Source of the DNA: Coix lacryma-jobi var. lacryma-jobi
Lineage: Eukaryota > Streptophyta > Magnoliopsida > Poales > Poaceae
NCBI GenBank assembly: GCA_009763385.1
Contig: CM019831.1
Span: forward strand, 77,814,706-77,878,705
Length of the DNA: 64,000 nucleotides
Direction of reading: 5' to 3'
Shown: piece by piece, positions 33,972 through 45,467 of the stretch
Layout: every line of letters begins with the position of its first letter
How positions within the stretch are numbered: position 1 is the stretch's first letter
The notes under the pieces: model-generated
What the model was told of the DNA's origin: nothing
Database searches by the model: none
Seen by the model: only the letters and a program-made list of their open reading frames with translations
Translations under genes and position numbers: made by a program

Positions 33972-36900
33972 CTAAAAGGGGAAACACACACCAAGCTCAC
34001 CCCTCAACTGATTAAAGGTTGATTCGTCTAAAGGCTTGGTGAAAATATCAGCCAGTTGATGATGAGTATCGACATGGCAAAGGTCGATATCACCCTTCTC
34101 CTGGTGGTCTCGCAAGAAATGAAAGCGCACATCAATGTGTTTGGTCTTCGAGTGAAGCACGGGTTCTTAGCAACGCTAATGGCACTCGTGCTGTCACAAA
34201 GCAAAGGAACACGAGTAAAGCTCAGACCAAATCACCAAAGTGGCCATCATCCAGAGCAACTGGGAACAGCAGCTAGCCGTAGCAACATACTCAGCCTCCG
34301 TAGTAGACTGGGCGACACTAGACTGCTTGCGAGAAGACCATGAAACAAGAGAAGAACCAATAAACTAGCAAGTCCCAGAAGTGGACTTGCGCTCAATACA
34401 GCAACCAGCAAAATCGGCATCCGAATAACCGCAAAGGGAGAGGGTGGAGGAAGCAGAATACCAAATCCCGAACTCAGGCGTGAAACGAAGGTACCTGAAA
34501 ATCCGCTTCACCGCCTGACGGTGAGAGGAGCGCGGCGACGCCTGAAAGCGCGCACACAGACACACCACGAACTGGATGTCCGGGCGTGTCGCCGTCAGGT
34601 AGAGGAGTGACCCGATCATGCTGCGGTACTCCTTCTCCATCCACATCCGCATCCAGGGCAGTCATCGTCGACATGGGTGTTGGAAGAGGCTTGGCCTCAC
34701 CCATATCGAACCGCTTCAGCAAGTCCTTGGTGTACTTGCCCTGGTGCACAAACGTCCCCTCTCGAGATTGCTTAATTTGCAACCCGAGAAAGAATGTCAG
34801 CTCGCCCATCATGCTCATCTCGAATGCTCATAGTATCTGCAAACTTGGCAACCAAAGCGTGAGAAGAACCACCGAAAATGATATCATCCACGTAAATCTG
34901 GACCAAGAGAGTGTCTTTGCCTTGCTTGAGGAGAAAGAGCGTTTTATCTACACATCCCATTTTAAAACCCTTAGCAAGCAAAAAGGTTTTCAGCCTATCA
35001 TACCAGGCTCTAGGGGCTTGTTTCAAACCATATAAAGCTTTGTGGAGTTTAAAAAAATGGTTTGGAAACTTGGGATTTTCAAAACCGGGGGGTTGCTCAA
35101 CATACACTTCCTCTTCTATGTAGCCGTTTAAGAAGGCACTCTTGACATCCCTTTGAAAAAGTTTGAAACCTTTGGATGTAGCAAAGGCCAAGAGTATCCT
35201 AATTGCCTCCAAACGAGCTACAGGAGCAAATGTCTCCTCATAGTCTATCCCCTCCTTCTGACTATAACCCTTCGCTACAAGCCTGGCCTTGTTTCTAACA
35301 ACGTGGCCATCCTCTCCTTGCTTGTTTTTGAAAACCCATTTTGTCCCAATAGGCTTACACTCAGGAGGAGGTGGAACTAGAACCCAAACCCGATTTCGCT
35401 CAAAATTCTCAAGCTCCTCATGCATGGCATTAACCCAATCAGGATCCATCATAGCGTGTCCAACATCTCGGGGCTCAAAATTAGCAACAAAAGCAGAATG
35501 AGCGAAGTGCGAGATTTGCTGTGACCTGGACCGAGTGATCCGTTCGTCGATGTTGCCGATCATCTGCTGAGGTGGGTGATGGCGCTGGATGTGTCGTGGC
35601 ACCTTCCTTGCTGAAGTGGCCTCCCCCTCAACAGCAGCTGGTGCCTCCCCGGGTACAAATGGTACTGCTTGGGGTGGCGGATCCCACGGCCCCCAGGAAG
35701 AAGAGGTGTTGGGGCCGTGAGTCGTCGTGGAAGCCGCTCTTTGCGGCACTGCAGGTGGAGGAGGTGCTGGGTCATCTATCCCTTCAGCACCTTCTTCATC
35801 ATCATCAAAAAGAGGCTCACCAACCTCATGATCACTTGCACGCTCAAAGCGAGAAGAAGGACAAACCATGGTCTCGTCGAAGGTGACATCGGATGTCTCC
35901 ATGACTCGGTTAGTGTCAAGGTTAAGTACATGATAAGCTCGAGTGTGAGTGCCATAACCCAAAAACACACCGTCAGAAGAACGAGACTCAAACTTGTCCA
36001 AGTTGCCCTTTTTGAGTATAAAACAATGGCAACCAAAAACTCGAAAATAACTCACCTTGGGTAGTTTTCCAAAACGCAACTCATAAGAAGTCTTTTTCAA
36101 GAAAGCTCGGAGAAAAATGCGATTGGAAATGTAGCATGCAGTGCTCATAGCTTCGGCCCAATATTGCCTAGGAGTCCGATGCTCATCGAGCATCGTCCTG
36201 GCCATCTCAACAAGGGTCCGATTCTTCCTCTCTACAACACCATTTTGTGGCGGTTTGTAGGGGGAAGAAAACTGATGCTCTAAACCCAAAGAGTTACAAA
36301 ACTTCTCAAAATCCGAATTCTTGAATTCGGAACCATTATCACTCCGAATTGCTTGCATCGAGTTCAAAGGGAACTCGTTCTGAAGACGCAAAATCAGATT
36401 ACGAGCAAAGGAGAAAGTCTCGGTCTTCTCAGCTAAAAAGAATACCCCCGAATATCTCGAAAAGTCATCAACAACAACAAGCACTTACCACTTCCCCCCA
36501 ACTGAGCTCACCCGAGCCGGACCAACAAGGTCCATGTGCAAAAGCTCTCCAGGGCGCTTGGTCTTGACCTGAGTCACTAGATGGTGGGGAGCGGCAACCA
36601 TCTTCCCATGTCTACAAGAGTGGCAAACAAGATCCTTCTCCATATGCAACTTGGGCAATCCTCGGATTAGGCCAAGTGAACTAAGCCTTGCAAGCAAGTC
36701 GAAGCTCAAATGTCCAAGTCTCCTATGCCACTTCCAAAGATCAGAGGAGGAAGGTCCAGCCACAAGACAACGAGAAGTGCCAAAAGACTCTGAGAAATTC
36801 GCACGAAAGACTTTTCCAAAGGGCGAAATCAAACACACAAGATTGCCCTGAGGATCCAAAATACGACTGAGATTCGGTTTAAAACGAATCTCATAGTCGT

Positions 36901-37138
36901 CGTCAAAGAGTTGCGAAACAGAAAGAAGGTTAAAATGCAAGTTAGAAACAAGAGCAACATCGCGCAACACAAAGTGCTCATTAACTCGCACCGACCCGCG
37001 AGACAATACCTTACCTTTGCTATTGTCGCCGAAGGTTATGTACTCCTTTCCGGCAACAGGGCTAAGGCTGGAGAACCACTTGGCGTTTCCGGTCATGTGC
37101 CTCGAGCAACCGGAATCCACCAACCAAATGTCCTCCAA
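33972..37138 (-). pseudogene. Copia A pol: protease, integrase, RT, RNase H
   Basis: Protease has DSGCSRHMTG near the start (37138). The His/Cys integrase zinc region follows (WKWHRRLGH, CHSCRHGK). A stop (TAA, about 36485) lies where the sense frame reads GGKW. The integrase core follows (VDDFSRYS, SDNGSEF, PPQNGVVERKNRT), then RT (KSAFLNGYIEEEVYV, LYGLKQAPRAWYDRL, YVDDIIFGG). Frameshifts lie near 34800 and 34650. RNase H (SLCGYSDADFAG) meets TAG at 34365-34367; its last part (TKHIDVRFHFLRDH..., LADIFTKPL) reads to 33972. Domain order PR-IN-RT-RH defines copia. The frame is largely intact apart from these few lesions. Confidence 0.95.
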
Positions 37139-37152
37139 CCGTTTTACCTACA

Positions 37153-39839
37153 TCAATAAAAAGACATAGGGTGAGCATACGGTCCAACACTGGGGTTAGT
37201 GAAGTAGGAAGAATACCAGTGTTGGGCCGGCTGCTCAAAAGAACGGTTAGCAGAAAAACCATTCCTAGCACGTCTACGAGAGGAGCGATCACCACGTAGA
37301 GGAAAACGTGGTCCGCTAAGGGAGGAGCGTCCATCGCGATACTCAAAACGCGGTGGGGGAAAACGCTCAACTACAAAGCCTCCGCTACGGGGTCCATAGC
37401 CTACAACTGCATGCTCCCGTCGGGCACGCTCTCTACGAGGCCTAGGCCTAGGGAGTTGAGGCTCAACACCTCTAGGCCTAGTGGCTCTCCTCGGAGCTCT
37501 CTGCTGCCTAGGCCTGGGAACTTGAGGTTCTGGACCTCTGGGCCTAGCAGCACGTCTCGGTGCTTTCCTCTGAACATTCGGCACATGTACATCATGGAAG
37601 GATGGTACATGTCCGGGTTGTTCATCTCCCTAGCACGGCGCGCCTCTCTCTTGCGCCTAAAGCAGAACTCGCTCAAGTGTCCATCTCTCCCACAGAAATC
37701 ACAATGGTACCTCACCGCACGCAAAGGGGGTTGTTGGTACTCATGGCTGTGGGTGTAGATCACTTTGCCCTTCTATGGCAACTCCTCCTGGATAGGTGGC
37801 ATTGTGTCCAGCTTGTTCTTTAGGTGGTTGGGTTTGGGATGCCACACTTGGTTCTTGGGTGGAGCTCTCGGAGGTTCCTCAAACACCCCATCCTTGGTGG
37901 TAGGCTTGACGGGCTCTTTAGGTGGAAGCTTGGTCAGTTTGGGAGTAGTGGTGGAATTGGGCTTCTCACTAGGACTCAGACCACTCGACTCTCCAATCTT
38001 CCCAAAAGCAGAAAGATCAACACCCTGAGCAAGACCTACACCAGAACCTCCAGCAGCTCGCTTAAATTGGGAGATCATCATCCCGAGCTGCGGCTCACTA
38101 CAAGCGACCCATGACAAGATGGTCCGAAGGTATGTGTTTTCCTCCTCGGTTTGCATCTTGCCATGCTTGACATTCGCAATCTCCATCTCCAAACCCTCAC
38201 ACAAAGCACACTTAGCCACACAAGTGCTACCTGAGTTGGCCTCCTCAAGAGACACAATCTTGGCATTCTTCTCTGCCAACTCAGATTGCAAGACAGGGCA
38301 AGTCTTGCACGCACCCAACAGAGAAGGTCTAGCCTTCAGCTCATCCACCACTCCTAACAACGCAGCATACTTACCTCTCAAAGTGAGAAGGTTAGTCATG
38401 TGCGTGGTGCACATCTCACACTCAACCTCCTCCGACACGACCATGGTGGACTTCGCAAACTCAAGCTCCCTCACCGTGTCCCCACTTCTGCCTAAACTCC
38501 TTGCGCTCTCTAGTGGCACGCCTAAGCAACTTGTCCTGACTAAGGAGCGCGGCAGTAAGCTTCTCGACCTCAGCAGAAAGCTCGTCGTGGGTGAGAGATA
38601 CCTGGGAGATGTCGTCGTCGTCGTCGTTCCGAGGGGTGTGCTCCAGCTTGCCGTCGACCTCATCACCAAGCGCCATGGTGCAGAAGCCGTCGTCGTCGGC
38701 GAAGAAGAAGAGACCGTTCAGCTTGTCCTCGATCCTCTTCTTCTTCTCGGACTCGTCATCGCTTGAGCAAGCGGAGTCGTCATCCGAGCCGTCGACGTCG
38801 CTGAGCGTGGCGAAGAACGCACGCTGCTCAGCGTGGGCCTTCTCCAAGTACTTCTTCTTGATGTACTCCTTGTCGAAGCCGCCCCTCCGCTTGTGCCTCG
38901 GGGAACGTACTTCTCCTTGCGCTTGCCGGAGTCGTACTTGTGCCCATGATCGCCCTTCCCCGAATGCTTGTTCTTCTTGGGGCAGTTGGCGATGAAGTGG
39001 TCGGGGTCGCCGCACTCATAGCATCCTGAGCGTCCTCCTCTGCGGTGACGGTTCATGCGGTTGTTGTGAAACCGCGAGAACCGGTTGGCGAGCATCGCTA
39101 GCTCGTCATCCCCCAATGACTCAAGCTGGTCCTCTGTGACAGAAAAGAGAGATGAAAGAGCAAAACCTCCAGAGGGGTTAGAAGAGCCAGAAACCAAAGC
39201 CATAGTCGGGCCAGAAGTATTCTCATAAGAAGCCCTTGACATGGCGTCAATCTCACTAGACTTGAGCTTACTAAAGAGCTCGTCGCAGGTTAGGGTCTCA
39301 TAGTTAGACGATTCGATGATCGCCTAGACCTTTGAGTCCCACACTGACCGATCAAGAGTGTGCAAAAGCTTCAAAGCCCTCTCATGATCGTCAAAAGGCA
39401 ACAGCTCCTTGTTCGCTCTCATCTTGTTGACAATAACCTGAAAGCGAGCGAATAAACTCTCTATGCTCTCGCCAGACATATGTCGAAAGTTCTCATACTC
39501 CCGCTTGTGCGACTCATAGAGACGGGATTTGACCTGAGTGGTTCCCTCATGGAAGCGCATGAGGGTCGCCCAAATCTCGCGAGCCGTGGGGAGATGAGAA
39601 ACGCGATCAAACTCGGACATGCTCAAACAGGAGAACAAGGCGTTACGTGCCCGGCTATTGGCCTCGTGCTCATCGATCTGGAGCTGAGTGACACGAGCAG
39701 CCAAGACAACGTAATCATCCCTGTTGCAAATCTCCCAAACAGAAGAGCCCATGCTCTGGAGATAGGCCGACATGCGTATCTTCCAATACGCATAGTTCGT
39801 TCCATCAAAGAACGGCGGTTTGCCCACGCCGCGATCCAT
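37153..39839 (-). pseudogene. Copia A gag, large, with two zinc knuckles
   Basis: The start is ATG at 39839 (MDRGVGKPPFFDGTNYAYWK), 50 bases inside the primer site. The gag core (UBN2-like, ...WEICNRDDY..., HEGTTQVKSRLYESHKREYE) is cut by TAG at 39324-39326. Next come the first knuckle CYECGDPDHFIANC (38980-39023), an acidic stretch, a frameshift near 38890, a long coiled-coil region (SAEVEKLTAALLSQDKLL...), another frameshift near 38465, a TAG at 37773-37775, the second knuckle CDFCGRDGHLSEFC (37662-37703) and an Arg/Pro-rich end. The frame ends at SFY then TGA. Length near 895 codons is large for copia and fits Sireviruses. Gag forms the particle and binds RNA. Confidence 0.9.
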
Positions 39840-39888
39840 GTCGCCTTCCGTGGATCTGGAACCGGCTAAGGTGGAAGATCCTTAACCT

Positions 39889-39900
39889 GCTCCGATACCA
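39889..39900 (-). other. Primer binding site of element A (tRNA-iMet)
   Basis: The minus strand reads tggtatcggagc followed by aggtt, one change from the complement of the iMet tRNA end. It lies two bases from the LTR end at 39903. Confidence 0.92.
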
Positions 39901-40173
39901 ATTGAAGGACCGAGAAGCAACCAGAAAGTGACCAGAGGGGGGGTGAATGGGAGCTTCAAATTTTCCTTCCGGAAACTAGTAGCCACTGTCCCAAGAATCA
40001 ACCCTAAAGCAAACCCTAGAGCTTGCTAATGTCCACGACCCTAGACGTAGGGTGGATGCTTCCTAGAAGCACAGCGGGACACTACACAACTCTAGAAAGC
40101 CAACACAAAAGATGGAAACCAAATCCGACAACGAACGAACAAGCTGCGAACGAAAACGCGCTAAAACAGTACT

Positions 40174-40555
40174 GACCGGACTCTGCCTGTGTCCGGTCAC
40201 TGAGCACCGGACGCGTCCGGTCAGGCTAAGTCCGATTTTGGACCTCTCTATGTTGGACCGGACGCACTGTGTTCCAGCGTCCGATCGATCACTAAGCGTC
40301 CGGTCAAACGAGACAAAATAGATGAACAGAAACCTCGGTGCGTCCGGTCACTGTATTGACAGAGCGTCCGGGCACACGAATGAACCAGCGTCCGGTCAGT
40401 TGAAACAGAGATGCGTTCAACGCATTCAACGATCGGACTCTGTCCAAGCGTCCGGTCGAGTGCATCCGGTCAATACAAAAACCGAACACAGGAAACCTTC
40501 AACCACCGGACGCACTGCCCTAGCGTCCGGTCGGCCCAAGTCAGCATCCGGTCAC
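40174..40555. repeat. Array of GTCCGGTC / GACCGGAC motifs, 5' LTR A
   Basis: Counterpart of 30498-30863, with scattered single-base differences that mostly strike CG sites. Confidence 0.85.
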
Positions 40556-41307
40556 CCCGAAACTGAGCAGTTCGTCCACCGATTCGCCTCGATCTTACCC
40601 AACACAAATCCTCTAGGGATCAAACTTGGTGAGATGAGTCACAAAGAGGATAGTGAGCTATCTCTAGGAGATCATGGCTCGAACCTATCTCCAAATCGGT
40701 GAATCAAAGAATTTCGGGGGAGGGAAGAAAACTTGACCCGAAATGAAAAATCGATCGATCTCCTAGATCGTGAGGTTAGAGGGTAATTCCTCCGGTGGAA
40801 AGAAGTGCCTCACGATCTAGAACAACTTGGTTCAAACGGTTTTGCAAAAGATGAACCGAGCAAAGAGATCAAGCGACAGGAAAATCATGGAGAAAAGGAT
40901 TCCGCGAAGAACACGAATGAAACGCGAATCACAACCACAAACTGCACAACAGTGAGATTACGGTCTCACTACCTCAACATCAACAGTACACAGAGGTGAG
41001 TCTCTCTGCGGATCACAGCTAGCTACAGCAGGGGATGGGACAGCAGGAAACCCTAGGAAGCAAGAGCAAAAGACTAACTGCGATAGGAAGGGAGGAAGGT
41101 GTCTCCCTCTATTTATCCTAAACTAGTCTATGTACAATTCCTACTCTACCCCTCTCTAATCTACTTACAGAGCGAACCAGCTAAACCCTAAGGTTATTCT
41201 GGAGCAACTCGGTGGTAGGTGTATCCGACGGCCATGCCCGCACAGGTCGTCCGCGTTGCCTCCACGCAACCTTCCGATTGCCGCCACGTGCCGCCCTCGC
41301 TCTGCAC

Positions 41308-41566
41308 CCCCGGTTTTGTGGCCCAAATCGGGAAACCAGCCTTTTCCAGCCAACCCCCGGTTTTGAGGCCCAAACCGGGAAACCAGCCCATCAGCCTCTG
41401 AGTTTTGAGGCCAAACTCAGCAAACCCTCAGCGCCCAGGTTTTGAGGCCCAAACCTGGAAACCGTCCCCAGCCCGAGTTTTGAGGCCAAACTCGGAAACC
41501 CTCAGCCCGAGTTTTGTGGCCAAACTCGGAAACCGTCCACGCCCAGGTTTTGAGGCCCAAACCTGG
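41308..41566. promoter_or_regulatory. Palindrome array upstream of the promoter, 5' LTR A
   Basis: Seven units as in 31610-31862. Here the second unit pairs fully (ccggtttt with aaaccgg) and both ccgag units keep ctcgg partners. Confidence 0.8.
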
Positions 41567-42005
41567 AAACCGTCCATCGATGGTTTTTCCCTGGCTCTAC
41601 CACCAAACCGACATCGTAGATGGGATGCACCTCCCGTGCACCCCGTCCACCGACACGTGTCCCCGAGTCCATGACTCCGGCAACACATGACCGCACTTCT
41701 TCACTTGTCGTCGTCACAGGCTGCTAGCCACCACAGCTGATCCTCGGGCCTCTGGTCCCTCAGTCCAAGCCTCACGTCCGCCCTTCACCGCTCGGTACCT
41801 CGGCATGGCACGTCCGCTGCACGGCACGCCCATCCTTCACTGCACCCGGTCCGTCGGCACAGCACGTCTCAACTTGACCTTCACCTGCCTTTGATCACTG
41901 CATCCATGCTCGACACCTGCACAACACAAGCCAAAGAACATGCGCATCATCCCAGTTGACAATCACTCATCACTCAGAGACCCGGCATACACCCATGTAT
42001 CCGCA

Positions 42006-42010
42006 CCATC
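42006..42010. repeat. Target site duplication CCATC of element A, right
   Basis: Matches 30201-30205. Confidence 0.97.
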
Positions 42011-43704
42011 AAACATCTAGAAGAGCCAAAAGAACGAGAAAAATCGGCTCTGAAAACACGACCAAAATGGACGACCCAACAAACAAGGTCTCCCCGAGAG
42101 TCCAAAACTCGACTCAAACCCTTCTTAAAGTGCACTTCAAAATCGTCTTCAAGAGTTGCGAAACAGAAAGAAAATTGAAATGCAAGTTAGAAACCAAAGC
42201 AACATCCTTGAGAACAAAATTCTCATTGAGCCGAATAGCTCCATGAGAAACAACCTTACCTCTACCACTATCCCCAAAGTGATGTACTCCTTATGCACAA
42301 TGGGTTCTAGGCTGGAGAACCATTCCTTCTTTCTGGTCATGTGGCGTGAACACCCGAAATCCATCAGCCACATGTTCTCCAACCGAAGTTCCTACATCAA
42401 TAGAAGGACAGGAAATGAGCATATGGCACAACACTAGGGTTAGTATACTGAGAAGGAGACCAGTGCTGTGTCATAGGCCCAGAAAAAGTGTTAAAGCAAC
42501 ACCAAACTGTCCTCGTCCCATGGGTGGATAGCGCTCATCACCAAACTGAAAGGGTGGTCCGCTATGGAACGGAAAACCTCCAAACTCACTAACATGTCCC
42601 ATTTAAACAAAGCGATCACCACCATACTGAAAAGGTGGTCCGCTATGGGACTATGCAGCGAAGCCTCTTACACCCAGCTCATGATCGTATTGAGAACGAC
42701 CGGAACCATGACAGGAACGACCACAACCCCGTGGTCTAGCTGCCTGGGGCCTAGCTGCCTGAGGTGGTGCACCTCCAGGTCTAGTGCCCTGCCTCTGAAC
42801 TCCCCGACCATGCACACCATGGAGAGGGTGGTGCCTAGCCTGGTTGTTCAGTTCCGACTCCTTCCTAGCGTCTCTCTTCCTCCGAAAGCAAAACTCAGCT
42901 AGGTGACCCTCTCGGTGACAGTACTCGCACTCGAACCTCACCACTCTCTTGGGTTGTTGGTTCCTATGGTTGCGAGGGTTGTGCACTCTAGCCGGCTGCT
43001 TGCCTCTCGGAAGGGGATCACTAGAGACGTCAGGAAGGGTGTCAAGTGTGTTCCTAAGATGGTTAGGTTTGGGAACCCACACTTGCTTGCGAGGTGGAGC
43101 CTTGGGAGGTTCATCAAGGATGCCATCCTTGGTGATAGGCTTGGGAGGCTCAGGTGGGGTGATCTTGGTAAGTTTAGGGATAGCGGATGGCTTCCCACTT
43201 GGATTTACTCCGCTAAACTCACCGATCTTGCCAATGATGCTAGCGCCCTTCCCACCTGAAGCAAAGCCAACTCCCGAACAGTAAGTTCCCCTCTTGAACT
43301 GACAAATCATCATGCCCAACTGCGGCTCCCTACATGACACCCAACTCAGGATGGACCGAAGGTATGTGTTTTCCTCCTCGGTTTGCATCATGTCAAGCCG
43401 ATAGTTGGCAATCTCAAGCTCCATCATCGTGCATCACTCACATGGAGCAGACAAGGTGCTAACTGAGCTGGCCTTCATGGCTTCAGCAAGCTTGGCACTA
43501 ACTTCTGCCAACTCAGTTTGCAAGCCTGGACAGGACTTGCATGCACCCAGCAAAGAAGACCTTGCCCTCACTTCCTCCAGCTCCTTCTTTAGGGAGGCAC
43601 AAATTTCGTACTCACCAACCAAGTCTAGCCTACTCTTCAGCTCATCATACACCTCGATCAAAGAGGCATACTTGGTTTGCATGATGGCAAAGTTAGTCAT
43701 GTGC

Positions 43705-43709
43705 ATCAT
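43705..43709. repeat. Target site duplication ATCAT of element E, left
   Basis: The second copy is at 52562-52566. The site lies in gag of element B. Confidence 0.95.
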
Positions 43710-45467
43710 TGTAGACACTCCTTAATGGAATCACTCTAAGATAGACTTCATAAACAATAACCTAGTGAAGGCACTAAGAAGTGTACGGGACACTACTAGC
43801 ATCACTTAACGTCAAGTTGTCATCCCCAATATGAAACTAGCAATGTGATTATATCATAGCACTGACTCTAATGATAAATATTTACCCGCAAGCGCACAGA
43901 TAAATACACCCGTTGTAGCAGCATTTTACCCAGAGATGTTCCAAGTATCATTATTTATATTTAGCACTAGGAATGAAGTGAGATAAATAAGGACAAGGGC
44001 TACTCTACACATGTGATAGGAGAATTGCGAACAAAGTAAGAACACACTCCTTTATCCTAAACAGGGATCAGTCACAATAATGAGGTACACTATAAATGAT
44101 AAAAGATTAATCTATGATAGTCCTTAGAGCATTTCAACTTAGACAAGGCATGCAGATTATAATAGATATTATAAAGAAGTATTCCTAAGTTATTCTAATT
44201 ATAAGTCATAATATACATTGATTAGTGCAATTATATTTGGCAATCATTGGCTAGGTTATCCCATATTCATATTCAAGAGGCAACTCCATATAGTAAAGGT
44301 GTCAAACAGAGTAACCCCTAAACCATGAGTTAACTGAGCCATACTGAACACTACAATCGGGAGGTGGAATATAAACGACTCAACAGGCCTGTCACACCCA
44401 CGATCTACCACTCTATCCGGAACATAGGACACATTCGCAGATAAATAGTGTATAGGTACCACACCTACACAACATTTATCACCCACCTGTTGAACTTTAA
44501 GATGAGCGCTATACGAATATGAGTATAAACATGATGATAATCTATCTATGCCAAATATATAATCAAAGCACACTGCAAGCAGTATAATTAAGAATATAGT
44601 AATTAATGTCTTAGTCATATCAATTATATCTAAACTATTATGAACTAGCACAAAATGATCAACATTATTATGAACTAGAACACGAACAAGAACTAGATTT
44701 AGAACTAGAAGATGAACTAGACGATGAACTAGAATTAGAAGATGAACTAGAACATGAATAATGAAGAGCAATGAAGAACTAGAAGAACAATTATGAACTA
44801 GAAACATAATTAGATCCATAATGTTGATACAAGAGAGAAGAACTTGGGTTTACCGAGCCTTCTCGCGACTAGATCCAGAATCCAAGCGAAGCTTGCCACT
44901 TCTAATTCTAATTCTATCTAGCTATGCCTAAGTTGATGTGGCTCTAAGGAAATTAGGGTTTCTGATTGATCCTCCTCCTTTCTAATGACTTGAGATCTGA
45001 TGATGATGGAGAGGGGGGTCTGGTGTCTGGTTATATAACCCTGAGGGATCAACCGCAGCCGTTAGATCAAACCGACTTAAGGTACGACCGAGATGAGTCC
45101 TAGAGGTCGGTGGAGGAAGCTTGCAGAAGACGGAAGCCAGCGGGCCCGGGGGTGACCGGTCGGTCTCCTGGTGGGACCGGTCGGTCCCACCAATCGGTCT
45201 CTCGCGGTGGTCGACCTCCTGGTGTCTTCTTGCGTCCTCTGGAGTCTTCTAGAATAATCCTGACGTGGTGGTTGCATTATCTCCCGTCGGTTTCCTTCTA
45301 TGGGAAGCTATTGGTGCTGATTTCCTGGTTTAGTCCCTGCAGAATCATAGTTCACCAAAACTCGTGGAATATTGTAAGTTGAAACCCTAAACCTTTGTTG
45401 GTGATCAAATTCTTGCCCTTTTCATATTTATTTGTCCCTTAATTATGATAGATAACCAGTGTCAACA
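43710..45467 (-). repeat. 3' LTR of element E
   Basis: It begins tgtagacac and ends gtgtcaaca. It carries cgcaagcgcacag, gaactagaa repeats at 44638-44812, a TATA box (ggttatataacc, about 45029-45040) and, upstream of it in the minus-strand sense, an accggtcggt palindromic patch near 45155-45200. Confidence 0.92.
44638..44812. repeat. gaactaga / gatgaacta simple repeats, LTR E
   Basis: A run of gaactagaa and agatgaact units, repeated at 51740-51910 in the other LTR and in degenerate form at 1140-1210. It lies downstream of the TATA box in the element's sense. Confidence 0.85.

Larger units (their letters stand above)
30206..42005 (-). mobile_element. Ty1/copia (Sirevirus-type) element A, complete
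   Basis: An 11,800 bp element with matching LTRs (39903-42005 and 30206-32298), a tRNA-iMet primer site, gag, pol, polypurine tracts and the CCATC duplication. The LTR ends differ at 7 of about 220 positions compared by hand, mostly transitions. It sits inside pol of the older relative B. The coding region has several stops and frameshifts, so it is not autonomous as it stands. Confidence 0.95.
39903..42005 (-). repeat. 5' LTR of element A
   Basis: 2,103 bp, beginning tgaaggaccgag and ending tatccgca. It contains the dyad array at 40174-40555, a TATA box at 41109-41118 and the palindrome array at 41308-41566. Confidence 0.95.
42006..43709 (-). pseudogene. Copia B gag C-terminal half and protease
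   Basis: From right to left: the end of the gag coiled coil (YASLIEVYDELKSRLDL..., LLGACKSCPGLQTELAE), a stop near 43435, a conserved block (MQTEEENTYLRSILSWVSC, QLGMMICQFKR), the second zinc knuckle CEYCHREGHLAEFC (42888-42929), a Pro/Arg-rich end that closes SFY-TGA as in element A, then protease with DFGCSRHMT, where Phe replaces the usual Ser/Thr of the active site. A frameshift follows at about 42330. It is bounded by the insertion of E on the right and of A on the left. Confidence 0.88.

Noticed and set aside
44638..44812. Heat-shock element array in the gaactaga repeats
   Set aside because: The GAA blocks are direct repeats rather than alternating GAA and TTC with two-base spacing, and they lie downstream of the TATA box.
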